From Polaribacter sp. Hel_I_88 (GTDB taxonomy: Bacteria; Bacteroidota; Bacteroidia; Flavobacteriales; Flavobacteriaceae), in contig NZ_JHZZ01000001.1 in assembly GCF_000687935.1 (NCBI RefSeq), positions 2,986,001 through 3,050,000 on the forward strand: a stretch of 64,000 nucleotides of DNA. The letters are read 5' to 3'. Every line of letters begins with the position of its first letter. Position 1 is the stretch's first letter. The notes beneath the pieces were generated by a model. It did not search any database. It was not told where the DNA came from and was given only the letters and a program-made list of their open reading frames with translations. Positions 26,719 to 34,661 of this stretch are shown piece by piece. Made by a program: the position numbers and the translations under genes.

Positions 26719-27933
26719 TTATTTCTTAATTAAACTCCTTTTTTTTACAATGTTTTGAAAAAGGATTCCAAAAAGACTTATAGGAATAAAGCCACTTACC
26801 AGAACTAATGTGAGATAATAAGTATCGAAAATAGACAATTGTTGCCAATTACAAAAGCCTTTATAAAAGATTAAAATTTCGGATACAATAAAGCCAATAA
26901 GATACATTTTAACCCAAATTTCGGATAGTTTTATCAACTTAAAATAAGCAAGAAACAGCAATAAACTTAAGCTTACTAAGCCTAAAAATACAAGATGTAG
27001 ATAGCCAATTACAAAATCTATTATTTGTGAAATTAAGGTTGAAAAATAAGGAATATCAGATAAAAATTGCAAAATAATTTTGATGATAAAAAGGAGATAT
27101 ACAAATTTTAGCAATTGATATAAAAACGGCGTTAAGTTTGTAGCTATTGTAGATTTTATTCCGATTAAAATACGATGGAGTTTTACCAATGCTATCAGTT
27201 GATATATAACCCCAAAAGTAGCTAAAACAAGAATGTATTTTGGCGGATTCATCCATAGAAATGATAAAAATAATGTTAGAACACAGCTAATAATTAGGTG
27301 TCTATAGAAAGAAGAAATCGCTCTTTTTTGAATACTAATCTTATTCTTTTCAAGAAATATTAAGAAAAATCCTAGTAAACAAAAAATAAACCAACCATTA
27401 TATTGAAAATGCAAATAGAAATAAATAGCATTTTTATACCAATGAGAACTGCTGCCTAAAGTGTTCATGATAATGCCTAAAACCCAAGGACCAATGCTAG
27501 AAAATACCATAAATAATAGCGAAGCATTTATAAATTTATAAGAATAACTGTTTTTTATGCACGTATTATTTTTTCTAAAAAAAAGATAAAACCAGTACGA
27601 ACAAATTAAGAAAAGCGTAGAAAAAATAATTGAAAATAATGCGTAACCAGTTATAGGAAAGCTCACAAGCATTCCTATAATTGTAATTTGTGTACACCAA
27701 AATAATAATGAATACTTTTTTTGAACATCATTTTTAATACATACATAAAAAATTAACGATGTTAAACCCACATACACCCAACCTAAAAGTGCAACATGAG
27801 AATGTGTGTGAACAATATATTTGTAAGTAGCATTTACATTAGCTACTGGAAATAGACGAAGTATAATACCTAAACTACTGGCAATTAAAAAATAGAAAAG
27901 GCTTATTAAAATTTGTTTTTTTACGGAAATCAT
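26719..27933 (-). CDS. multi-spanning membrane protein with His motifs, beside rrf2
   Basis: A 404-aa protein with about ten or more transmembrane helices and little else. Three His-containing helix motifs stand out: VHTHSHVALLGW (His42, 44, 46), YFYLHFQYNGW (His175) and YLHLVFLGL (His313). Such intramembrane His residues are typical of haem or copper ligands in oxidase subunit I-like and NnrS-like proteins, but I cannot assign it to either family. It overlaps the rrf2 gene by 4 bases (ATGA type), so the two are translationally coupled. It lies opposite nirK, so a role in nitrite or NO metabolism is likely by context. Confidence 0.7.
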   Translation of the reverse strand: MISVKKQILISLFYFLIASSLGIILRLFPVANVNATYKYIVHTHSHVALLGWVYVGLTSLIFYVCIKNDVQKKYSLLFWCTQITIIGMLVSFPITGYALFSIIFSTLFLICSYWFYLFFRKNNTCIKNSYSYKFINASLLFMVFSSIGPWVLGIIMNTLGSSSHWYKNAIYFYLHFQYNGWFIFCLLGFFLIFLEKNKISIQKRAISSFYRHLIISCVLTLFLSFLWMNPPKYILVLATFGVIYQLIALVKLHRILIGIKSTIATNLTPFLYQLLKFVYLLFIIKIILQFLSDIPYFSTLISQIIDFVIGYLHLVFLGLVSLSLLLFLAYFKLIKLSEIWVKMYLIGFIVSEILIFYKGFCNWQQLSIFDTYYLTLVLVSGFIPISLFGILFQNIVKKRSLIKK

Positions 27934-28367
27934 TTTATAATTTCATTCAAGTTATTGTTTTTAGCAAATTCAGTTGCCATTTCTAAAACTGTTTTATTTT
28001 TAAGTTTATGTAATAACTTATTTTTAAAAGGCGCATACAAATAATGAACAACACAAGGGTTTTCTTCATTACATTCATTTTGTCCTAGATAACATTGGTC
28101 AAATTTTGCAATATCGTCTATACAATCTATAATTTCAAACACAGTATTTTTTTTGTTTTTTTCTGACAAATAAAAACCTCCATGAGGTCCTTTTACAGAA
28201 CTTATTAATCCTTTTTTTGTGAGTTCTTGCATTGTTTTTGCCAAAAAAGGTGCAGGCAATTCTAACTTTTTAGCAATTTCTTTAGAACCTATTTTATGCT
28301 CTTTAGAGGCATTATTGGTTAGGAATAAAACTGCGGTTATAGCGTATTTACTGGCTTTAGACAACAT
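27930..28367 (-). CDS. Rrf2 family transcriptional regulator, NsrR-like
   Basis: A 145-aa winged-helix regulator. The N-terminus MLSKASKYAITAVLFLTNN and the wing VKGPHGGFYLSEK are typical of Rrf2. The cluster-binding region contains Cys92, Cys99 and Cys105 (QCYLGQNECNEENPC) plus Cys82. This is comparable with the three Fe-S ligand cysteines of NsrR and IscR, with one more residue in the first interval. It probably senses NO or redox state through an iron-sulfur cluster. It is divergent from nirK, with strong palindromes between them, so it is the obvious candidate to control nirK and itself. Confidence 0.9.
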   Translation of the reverse strand: MLSKASKYAITAVLFLTNNASKEHKIGSKEIAKKLELPAPFLAKTMQELTKKGLISSVKGPHGGFYLSEKNKKNTVFEIIDCIDDIAKFDQCYLGQNECNEENPCVVHYLYAPFKNKLLHKLKNKTVLEMATEFAKNNNLNEIIK

Positions 28368-28383
28368 AGAATTGTTTTTGCTA

Positions 28384-28413
28384 ATATAAAAAGATAATAT
28401 TATCTTTTTATAT
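28384..28413. promoter_or_regulatory. 30-bp perfect palindrome, candidate Rrf2 operator 1
   Basis: The left half ATATAAAAAGATAAT (28384-28398) is exactly complemented by the right half (28399-28413). The core AAAAGATA-N4-TATCTTTT (28389-28408) recurs as a near-copy at 28463-28482. It is 17 bases upstream of the rrf2 ATG, a position suited to autoregulation. Confidence 0.72.
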
Positions 28414-28427
28414 GATATTTATCATAT
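28410..28427. promoter_or_regulatory. 18-bp palindrome adjoining operator 1
   Basis: ATATGATA-TT-TATCATAT, a perfect dyad that begins in the last bases of the 30-bp palindrome. It could be the site for a second regulator (the spacing recalls Crp/Fnr-type sites, but the sequence is not their consensus) or an extra Rrf2 site. Confidence 0.5.
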
Positions 28428-28447
28428 TTTAAAAAGTAATGGCATTG

Positions 28448-28455
28448 TATTTTTG
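28448..28455 (+). promoter_or_regulatory. -7 promoter box of nirK
   Basis: TATTTTTG matches TAnnTTTG. No TTTG is found at the -33 position, as expected of a promoter that depends on an activator or is normally repressed. The ATG is 63 bases downstream. Confidence 0.55.
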
Positions 28456-28462
28456 CTGTATT

Positions 28463-28482
28463 AAAAGATAAAAATGTCTTTT
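28463..28482 (+). promoter_or_regulatory. candidate Rrf2 operator 2 at the nirK transcription start
   Basis: AAAAGATA-AAAA-TGTCTTTT has the same 8-4-8 architecture as the core of operator 1, with one mismatch in the dyad. It begins 7 bases after the -7 box, so a bound protein would block initiation. The centres of the two sites are 74 bases apart, close to seven helical turns. Confidence 0.62.
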
Positions 28483-28518
28483 ATTTAAAAATGAACTAAT
28501 ACTTTAAAACGATACACT

Positions 28519-29976
28519 ATGAAATTTTTGAAATTAGTCAGTTTATTATTCATTGTAAGTTTGTTGGTAACAAGCTGTAAAAATGAATCAAAACAAGAAG
28601 TTGCAATTGTGGACAATGCAAATATCTACATTAAGGGAACTATGGACGCAGAACTCACAGCACCACCATTTGTTCCTGCTCCAGTAGGAAATAGACCAGC
28701 AAAAAAGCTATTAGTTAATATGGAGATAATCGAAAAAGAAGGCACAATGACTGATGGTGTACAATATTTATATTGGACATTTGGAGGTTCTGTTCCTGGA
28801 AGTTTTATAAGAACAAGAGTAGGAGATTTAGTGGAATTTACTTTATCTAATCATCCAGATAATAAATTGCCTCATAATATAGATTTACATGCAGTTACAG
28901 GTCCTGGAGGTGGAGCAGAATCTTCTTTTGTAGCTCCAGGTCATGAAAAAACATTTTCTTTTAAAACCTTAAATCCTGGTTTGTATGTATATCATTGTGC
29001 AACTGCACCAGTTGGAATGCATATTGCGAACGGAATGTATGGTTTAATATTGGTAGAACCAGAAGGAGGTTTGCCTCCAGTAGACAAAGAATATTATATT
29101 ATGCAAGGAGATTTTTATACAAAAGGAGCAACTGGTGAAAGAGGATTACAACCTTTTGATATGACAAAAGCCATTAAAGAAGATGCAGATTATGTAGTTT
29201 TTAATGGAGCTGTAAATGCCTTAACAGGAGATAATGCAATTACTGCAAATGTGGGCGAAACTGTTCGTTTGTATGTTGGTAATGGTGGACCAAACTTAAC
29301 ATCGTCTTTTCATGTTATTGGAGAAATATTCGACAATGTGCATGTAGAAGGTGGAGATTTAATCAACAAAAATGTACAGACAACCTCGATTCCTGCTGGT
29401 GGTGCAGCTATTGTAGATTTTAAGGTAGATGTTCCTGGAACGTTCATTTTAGTAGATCACGCTATTTTTAGAGCTTTTAACAAAGGTGCTTTAGGAATGT
29501 TAAAAGTAACTGGAGAAGAAGACAAAAAATTATATTCAGGTGTAAAACAAGAGGGAATTTATCACCCAGAAGGAGGCACAATTCAAACAATGCCTGAAAC
29601 AGAAGAGGCTAAGCAAAAGGAAGTGATTGCAGTAAAAGAGAAATCTTTATTAAAAAAATTAAAAGACGGGAAACAAGTGTATATGAATACCTGTTTTGCA
29701 TGTCATCAAGCAGAAGGTCAAGGAATTCCAAATGCGTTTCCTCCTCTAGCAAAGTCAGATTATTTAAATGCTGATGTAGAAAGGGCTATTGGTGTTGTCT
29801 TGAATGGATTAACGGGTGAAATTACTGTAAATGGTAAAAAGTACAACAGTGTAATGACTAGACAAACATTAACAGATGAAGAGGTAGCAGATGTAATGAC
29901 ATATGTTTATAATTCTTGGGGAAATAATAAAACCAATGTAAGTATAAAAACTGTACAAGAAGTTAAAAATAATTAA
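28519..29976 (+). CDS. nirK: copper nitrite reductase NirK fused to cytochrome c, lipoprotein
   Basis: A 485-aa lipoprotein (LLVTSC, lipidation Cys20). Two cupredoxin domains (about 40-335) carry all copper ligands by comparison with known NirK. Type 1 copper: His119, Cys160, His168 and Met173. Type 2 copper: His124, His159 and His314. Catalytic Asp122 and His265 are also present. After a linker, a class I cytochrome c domain (about 378-475) has CFACH at 392-396 and a likely axial Met446. It reduces nitrite to nitric oxide in the periplasm, with the fused haem domain as electron entry. It is the first gene of a nirK-nirV-sco-globin-cupin-ric operon. Confidence 0.96.
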   Translation: MKFLKLVSLLFIVSLLVTSCKNESKQEVAIVDNANIYIKGTMDAELTAPPFVPAPVGNRPAKKLLVNMEIIEKEGTMTDGVQYLYWTFGGSVPGSFIRTRVGDLVEFTLSNHPDNKLPHNIDLHAVTGPGGGAESSFVAPGHEKTFSFKTLNPGLYVYHCATAPVGMHIANGMYGLILVEPEGGLPPVDKEYYIMQGDFYTKGATGERGLQPFDMTKAIKEDADYVVFNGAVNALTGDNAITANVGETVRLYVGNGGPNLTSSFHVIGEIFDNVHVEGGDLINKNVQTTSIPAGGAAIVDFKVDVPGTFILVDHAIFRAFNKGALGMLKVTGEEDKKLYSGVKQEGIYHPEGGTIQTMPETEEAKQKEVIAVKEKSLLKKLKDGKQVYMNTCFACHQAEGQGIPNAFPPLAKSDYLNADVERAIGVVLNGLTGEITVNGKKYNSVMTRQTLTDEEVADVMTYVYNSWGNNKTNVSIKTVQEVKNN

Positions 29977-29986
29977 AAGTAACCCT

Positions 29987-30751
29987 ATGAAAACCATTTT
30001 AAGACTGACAATTTTTTTATTACTCCTAAATTCAATAGTTACAAATTGTCAGTCAAAAATGGTGACTATAAAAGGAGGAGAATATATTCCTCTTTATGGC
30101 AGAGACTCTATGAAAGTTGTTATTAATGATTTTTTGATGGATGTTTATCCAGTAACTAATAAAGAGTATTTAGAGTATGTGATAAAACATAAAAACTGGC
30201 AAAAATCTAAAGCAATAAAATTATTTGTTGATGCAAGTTATTTAAGAGAATGGAAATCTGATACTACTTTAAATGCAAACCAGAAATTAAATTCACCCAT
30301 TACAAATATATCTTGGTTTGCCGCTAAAAGTTACTGTGAAAATCAAGGAAAAAGATTGCCAACTGTTGATGAATGGGAATATGTAGCCATGGCAAATAAA
30401 ACAAAGCCAGATGCTAGATCCTTAAAAAACTACAATGAATTTATATTAAGTTGGTATGAAAAGCCAAAAACATTTAATCAATCAATTGGTTCAACTTTTA
30501 AAAATTATTGGCAAGTGTACGATTTACATGGGTTGGTTTGGGAGTGGACATCCGATTTTAATTCGGTTTTAATTACTGGAGAATCTAGAAAAGATGTAGA
30601 TAAAGATAGTAATTTATTCTGTGGAAGTGCAGCTGTAAATGCAACAGATTTAATGAACTATGCAGCCTTTATGCGTTATGCCATTAGAGGAAGTTTAAAA
30701 GCAAAATACACCATGAAAAACTTAGGTTTTAGATGTGTAAAAGATAACTAA
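29987..30751 (+). CDS. nirV: NirV-like formylglycine-generating enzyme family lipoprotein
   Basis: A 254-aa protein with a lipoprotein signal (NSIVTNC, Cys21) and an FGE-sulfatase (SUMF1-type) domain. Motifs: VTIKGGEYIPL, MDVYPVTNKEYLEYV, the core ISWFAAKSYCENQGKRLPTVDEWEYVA, LHGLVWEWTSDF and LGFRCVK. NirV proteins are often encoded beside nirK in denitrifiers; their exact role is unproven. It follows nirK after 10 bases, so it is co-transcribed. Confidence 0.88.
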   Translation: MKTILRLTIFLLLLNSIVTNCQSKMVTIKGGEYIPLYGRDSMKVVINDFLMDVYPVTNKEYLEYVIKHKNWQKSKAIKLFVDASYLREWKSDTTLNANQKLNSPITNISWFAAKSYCENQGKRLPTVDEWEYVAMANKTKPDARSLKNYNEFILSWYEKPKTFNQSIGSTFKNYWQVYDLHGLVWEWTSDFNSVLITGESRKDVDKDSNLFCGSAAVNATDLMNYAAFMRYAIRGSLKAKYTMKNLGFRCVKDN

Positions 30752-30762
30752 AAATAACAAAT

Positions 30763-31473
30763 ATGAAATCAATAAAATATATCTTTCTGTTTATAACATT
30801 CACATTGTTTGTTTCTTGTAATGAAAAAAGCAAAGAAGAAACAGCAAAAGTTGAATATCAATGCCCAATGAAGTGTGAAGATGAAAAAGTATACTCAGAA
30901 AAAGGTACTTGCCCAGTTTGTAAAATGGATTTAAGACCACTTTCAAAAGCATCAAAAAAAGTGTTGAGTACTGAGATTTCTGAAGAATCTATCTTTAATT
31001 TAACTTCTAATTGGAATACAGAAGAAGGGAAGACAATCACTCTAAAAGAGTTAAAAGGTAAAACTTTAGTGATGGTGATGGTTTATACTACGTGTAAAGC
31101 TGCTTGCCCTAGATTAACTGGAGATATGAGGAATATTGAGCAAAAAATTCCAGCTGAAAACAAAGAGGATGTTCAGTTTGTTTTTATTAGCATCGATCCA
31201 GAAAATGATACACCAGAAAAACTAAAAAAGTTTGCTATTGATAATTATATAGATGGCGAACAATGGACTTTTTTGCAAGGAACAGAATCCAGTGTGCGTG
31301 AATTTGCAAACGTATTAGCTGTAAAATATAAGCAGATTTCACCCATAGATTTTTCACATTCAAACATCATTAGTGTATTTAATCCTCAAGGAGAATTGGT
31401 GCATCAACAAGAGGGCTTAGGTGTTGATAATAAAGAAACAATAGCAAAAATTCTAGAAACAGTAAATCAATAA
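30763..31473 (+). CDS. SCO1/SenC copper chaperone with N-terminal heavy-metal-binding motif
   Basis: A 236-aa lipoprotein (TLFVSC, Cys19). Residues 30-60 form a heavy-metal-binding segment, YQCPMKCEDEKVYSEKGTCP with VCKMDLRP following. The thioredoxin-like SCO domain follows (about 75-236), with the copper-binding CxxxC in TTCKAACPRL, the downstream ISIDPENDTPEKL and the His in IDFSHSNIISVFN. It probably delivers copper to NirK or to an oxidase. The start is 11 bases after nirV; part of the nirK operon. Confidence 0.92.
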   Translation: MKSIKYIFLFITFTLFVSCNEKSKEETAKVEYQCPMKCEDEKVYSEKGTCPVCKMDLRPLSKASKKVLSTEISEESIFNLTSNWNTEEGKTITLKELKGKTLVMVMVYTTCKAACPRLTGDMRNIEQKIPAENKEDVQFVFISIDPENDTPEKLKKFAIDNYIDGEQWTFLQGTESSVREFANVLAVKYKQISPIDFSHSNIISVFNPQGELVHQQEGLGVDNKETIAKILETVNQ

Positions 31474-31479
31474 AACTAT

Positions 31480-31863
31480 ATGAAAACTATTGAATCTAGA
31501 GACGATATTTCATTTCTCGTGAATGAATTTTATGGTAAAATTAGAAAAGATTCTTTGTTAGGGCCAATTTTTAATAGTCATATTCCTGATGAAAAATGGC
31601 CTGAACATCTTTTAAAGTTAACGGACTTTTGGGAAACAAATCTTTTTGGTATTCCAAAATTTAAAGGGAATCCTACTCAAAAACATATTGTAGTAGACCG
31701 TAATTTAAACCATACAACAAATCAAACACATTTTGGACAGTGGCTTCAACTTTGGTTTGAAACAATAGATAAAAACTTTGAAGGAACTTTAGCTTTAAAA
31801 GCCAAAGAAGCTTCAAGAAGAATGGCACATGGACAATTTATGGCAATGTGGAATCATCGCTAA
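31480..31863 (+). CDS. group III truncated haemoglobin
   Basis: A 127-aa globin with the 2-on-2 fold of the group III type: LVNEFYGKIRKDSLLGPIFNSHI, WPEHLLKLTDFWETNLFG, and HFGQWLQLWFETIDKNFEG with a C-terminal RMAHGQFMAMW. Globins of this group bind O2 and NO; in a nitrite reductase operon it most likely detoxifies or buffers NO. It starts 6 bases after the SCO gene. Confidence 0.92.
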   Translation: MKTIESRDDISFLVNEFYGKIRKDSLLGPIFNSHIPDEKWPEHLLKLTDFWETNLFGIPKFKGNPTQKHIVVDRNLNHTTNQTHFGQWLQLWFETIDKNFEGTLALKAKEASRRMAHGQFMAMWNHR

Positions 31864-31897
31864 AAACAGCAAAAAAATAATTATTAAATATAGCATT

Positions 31898-32239
31898 ATG
31901 AAAACAGCAAATTTATATACCGATTTAGAATTTAATGAAAAAAGACCTTTGATAAAAGTTCTATTTGAAACTCCGTTTACAAAAGAAATTAGAATAGCGA
32001 TGCATAGAGGAACCGAAATGAAAAAGCACAAAACATCGTTTCCTATTGTTGTAGAAATTGTTGATGGTACTATTGATTTTGGCGTTGATAATGAAGTTTT
32101 AAACTTAAATAAAGGAAGCATAATTTCATTGGATAGCAGTGTGCCACATGATTTAAAAGCATTAGAAGATAGTGTTATTAGATTAACATTAACAAAAAAT
32201 GATGAAACGAATAGAGTTGAAAAAGTAGCCGAAAATTAG
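31898..32239 (+). CDS. cupin-domain protein of the nir operon
   Basis: A 113-aa single-domain cupin: MHRGTEMKKHKTSFPIVVEIVDGTIDFGVDNEVLNLNKGSIISLDSSVPHDLKALEDSVIRLTL is described here by its motif positions only in part: the metal-type His motif is reduced to HRGTEMKKHK and the second motif is VPHDLKA. The start at 31898 is chosen over an in-frame ATG at 31829, because the latter would overlap the globin gene and lengthen the normal cupin N-terminus. Similar small cupins are found near hemerythrin-like or ric genes in Bacteroidota. Function unknown; co-transcription suggests NO or nitrite stress. Confidence 0.8.
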   Translation: MKTANLYTDLEFNEKRPLIKVLFETPFTKEIRIAMHRGTEMKKHKTSFPIVVEIVDGTIDFGVDNEVLNLNKGSIISLDSSVPHDLKALEDSVIRLTLTKNDETNRVEKVAEN

Positions 32240-32259
32240 TCTTATTAAAAAAATAAATC

Positions 32260-32982
32260 ATGAACATTACAGAAAATAATACAGTAGCAGAAGTTGTAAC
32301 AAATAATATAAAATCAGCAGACGTATTTAAAAAATATGGCATAGATTTTTGTTGTGGTGGAGGAATTTCAATTAAAAAAGCATGTGAAAAACATGGCGTA
32401 TCTTTTACAAGTTTAGAGCAAGAATTAGCAAAAATTAATAATAATACTTCTAAAGCATATAATTATGATCATTGGAAACTCGATTTTTTAATTGCTCATA
32501 TTGAAAATGTTCATCACACATATGTGGAAGAAAGTACACAAATTCTATTGCAATATGTTGCAAAGGTTGCCAAAGTTCACGGACATCATTACACTGAAGT
32601 TGTAAAAATTAATGAACTCTTTAATGACATTGCTAAAGAATTAGCATCGCATATGAAAAAAGAAGAATTAATTTTATTTCCATTCATCAAAAAATTGGTC
32701 AAAGGTGAAAAAGAAGGAGTAAAAGTAGCTGTGCCTCATTTTGGTTCTGTAAATAACCCTATAAAAATGATGGAAGAAGAGCATGAAAATGCAGGTGATA
32801 TTATGAAAGAAATAAAACAACTTTCTAATAATTATACTCCTCCAAAAGATGCCTGCAATACATTTAAGGCTTTGTATGCAAAATTAGATGAGTTTGAACA
32901 AGACTTGCATCAACATATACATTTAGAAAATAATATTTTGTTTCCAAAAGCAATTCTTTTAGAGCAAAAAAACAATCAATAA
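32260..32982 (+). CDS. ric: iron-sulfur cluster repair di-iron protein Ric/ScdA/YtfE
   Basis: A 240-aa cytoplasmic protein. The N-terminal ScdA-type domain contains the conserved IDFCCGGGISIKKAC (about residues 29-43). A hemerythrin-like domain with many His residues follows (HWKLDFLIAHIENVHH, KVHGHHYTEV, SHMKKEELILFPF, MEEEHENAGDIM, LHQHIHLENNILFPKA), giving the di-iron site. Ric proteins restore Fe-S clusters damaged by NO or oxidants. It is the last gene of the nirK operon, which fits protection from the NO made by NirK. Confidence 0.95.
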   Translation: MNITENNTVAEVVTNNIKSADVFKKYGIDFCCGGGISIKKACEKHGVSFTSLEQELAKINNNTSKAYNYDHWKLDFLIAHIENVHHTYVEESTQILLQYVAKVAKVHGHHYTEVVKINELFNDIAKELASHMKKEELILFPFIKKLVKGEKEGVKVAVPHFGSVNNPIKMMEEEHENAGDIMKEIKQLSNNYTPPKDACNTFKALYAKLDEFEQDLHQHIHLENNILFPKAILLEQKNNQ

Positions 32983-33069
32983 AATAATGAATAGTAGACT
33001 TGAAAAAGTTATTGAAGTTTGCTCCACCTTTTTAGACATAAAAACATAAAAAGTCCCCCAAAGAAAATT

Positions 33070-33116
33070 GCGGAATAACTGAAAAAAAATAATCAGTTAT
33101 TTCGCTTTTAGTTTTT
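33070..33116 (+). terminator. terminator after the nirK-ric operon
   Basis: A 12-bp stem, GCGGAATAACTG with CAGTTATTTCGC (one G-U pair), 12-base A-rich loop, followed by TTTTAGTTTTT. It lies 87 bases past the ric stop codon and separates the operon from the decarboxylase. Confidence 0.8.
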
Positions 33117-33126
33117 ATAGATGTTT

Positions 33127-33134
33127 TAATTTTG
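33127..33134 (+). promoter_or_regulatory. -7 promoter box of the PLP decarboxylase gene
   Basis: TAATTTTG, a TAnnTTTG match 18 bases before the ATG at 33153, just downstream of the nir operon terminator. Confidence 0.45.
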
Positions 33135-33152
33135 AAAGCTTAAATAAAACAA

Positions 33153-34586
33153 ATGAACTCACCTTTTGAAATGACCAAAGAAGAAATGACTTCTTACGGA
33201 TATAAAATTGTAGATCAAATAGTTAATCACTTTACTGAGGTAGAACATAAAAAGCCAGTAAAAAAAGCGTCTCGTAAAGAAATGGATACCATTTTTTTAA
33301 GTGAAGCACCTGATGAAGCAACAGATGCAGATACTGTATTAGATTTTGTAATGAAAAATGTAATGCCAAACAGTATTATTCTTTCGCATCCAAAATCGTT
33401 TTCATTTGTGCCAGGACCAAGTAATTTTATTAGTGCCATGTCAGATTCTCTGGCAACAGGTTTTAATATTTTTTCTGGTGGATGGAATATTGCCCCTGCA
33501 GCAGCTGAGTTAGAAATTGTTACCTTAAATTGGATTTTAAAAATATTTAATTTTCCTGTGGATAAAGGTGGAGGAATTTTTACAAGTGGTGGTTCTATGG
33601 CAAATTTAACTGCATTAACCACTGCAAGAAGAGTAAAATGTGGTGAAGATTTTTCGAAAGCCATAATTTATTTGTCAGATCAAGCACATTCATCAAACAT
33701 TAAGGCTATTCGAGTTTTAGGTTTTAAAAGAGAACAAATAAGAATTATTCCTACAGATATTGAATTTAGAATTAGCATTAACAAATTAAAAAATGAAATT
33801 GCTAGAGATCGTTTAAAAGGCAATGAACCTTTTTGTATAATTGCTACTGCAGGAACCACCAATACAGGAACTGTAGATCCTTTAGATGCTATTGCAGATA
33901 TTTGTGAAAAAGAAAATTTATGGTTTCATATTGATGGTGCTTATGGTGCTGCAGCTATGTTATCAAAAAAAGGAAATCGTGCTTTAAAAGGGATTGAAAG
34001 AGCAGATTCTTTAACAGTAGATCCTCATAAATGGTTTTTTCAACCGTATGAAATTGGCTGTTTAATTGTAAAAGATAAAGAGTGGTTAAGTGGCACTTTT
34101 AGCGAAAAACCAGAATACTTAAGAGATATAGAAGGCAATGAATCTGAAATTAATTTTTACGATTATGGAATTCAATTAACCAGAAGATTTAGAGCTTTAA
34201 AATTTTACATGTCTATAAAAACGTATGGTTTAAATGCGTTTAAAAAAGCAGTAACCTATAATATTGATTTAGCAGAAGAAACTGAAGATATTTTAAGGAA
34301 AAGCAGCAATTGGGAAATTGTATCGCAAGCAACTTTGGCGATTATCAATTTTAGATATAATCCTATTCATTTAGAATTGCCAGAAGACAAATTAGACAAG
34401 TTGAATCAAGAGATTTCTTCCAGAATGACTAATTCTAGAGAAGCTTTATTGGTAACTACCATTTTACAAAATCAAGTGGTTATTAGAATGTGTTTGATAA
34501 ATCCGAATACCACAATTCAACATATAAAAGACACTTTGAACGAATGTGATAATTTTGCAACAGAGATTTTAAAAGAGTGGAAGTAA
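33153..34586 (+). CDS. PLP-dependent group II amino-acid decarboxylase family protein
   Basis: A 477-aa fold-type I PLP enzyme like aromatic-L-amino-acid or glutamate decarboxylases. Motifs: HPKSFSFVPGPSNFISAMSD, GIFTSGGSMANLTAL (cofactor phosphate), FHIDGAYGAAAML, and the Schiff-base Lys in TVDPHKWFFQPYEIGCLIV. The C-terminal domain ends TIQHIKDTLNECD. It should remove the carboxyl group from an amino acid; the substrate (aromatic amino acid, tyrosine or another) is not determinable. It has its own promoter and terminator, so the position after the nir operon may be incidental. Confidence 0.88.
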   Translation: MNSPFEMTKEEMTSYGYKIVDQIVNHFTEVEHKKPVKKASRKEMDTIFLSEAPDEATDADTVLDFVMKNVMPNSIILSHPKSFSFVPGPSNFISAMSDSLATGFNIFSGGWNIAPAAAELEIVTLNWILKIFNFPVDKGGGIFTSGGSMANLTALTTARRVKCGEDFSKAIIYLSDQAHSSNIKAIRVLGFKREQIRIIPTDIEFRISINKLKNEIARDRLKGNEPFCIIATAGTTNTGTVDPLDAIADICEKENLWFHIDGAYGAAAMLSKKGNRALKGIERADSLTVDPHKWFFQPYEIGCLIVKDKEWLSGTFSEKPEYLRDIEGNESEINFYDYGIQLTRRFRALKFYMSIKTYGLNAFKKAVTYNIDLAEETEDILRKSSNWEIVSQATLAIINFRYNPIHLELPEDKLDKLNQEISSRMTNSREALLVTTILQNQVVIRMCLINPNTTIQHIKDTLNECDNFATEILKEWK

Positions 34587-34603
34587 ATCGACTTTTATAA
34601 ATG

Positions 34604-34643
34604 AAAAAAAGCATCTTTTAGAATTTAAAAGATGCTTTTTTTA
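34604..34643. terminator. bidirectional terminator, decarboxylase / purA
   Basis: Perfect stem GCATCTTTTA (34611-34620) with TAAAAGATGC (34626-34635), 5-base loop, preceded by A7 and followed by T7, between convergent genes. Confidence 0.9.
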
Positions 34644-34661
34644 TGAAATTAAATGACTAAT

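Noticed and set aside
28389-28408. Operator 1 as an Fnr/Crp site
   Set aside because: The dyad AAAAGATA does not match TTGAT-N4-ATCAA or the Crp consensus; an Rrf2 site fits the neighbouring gene better.
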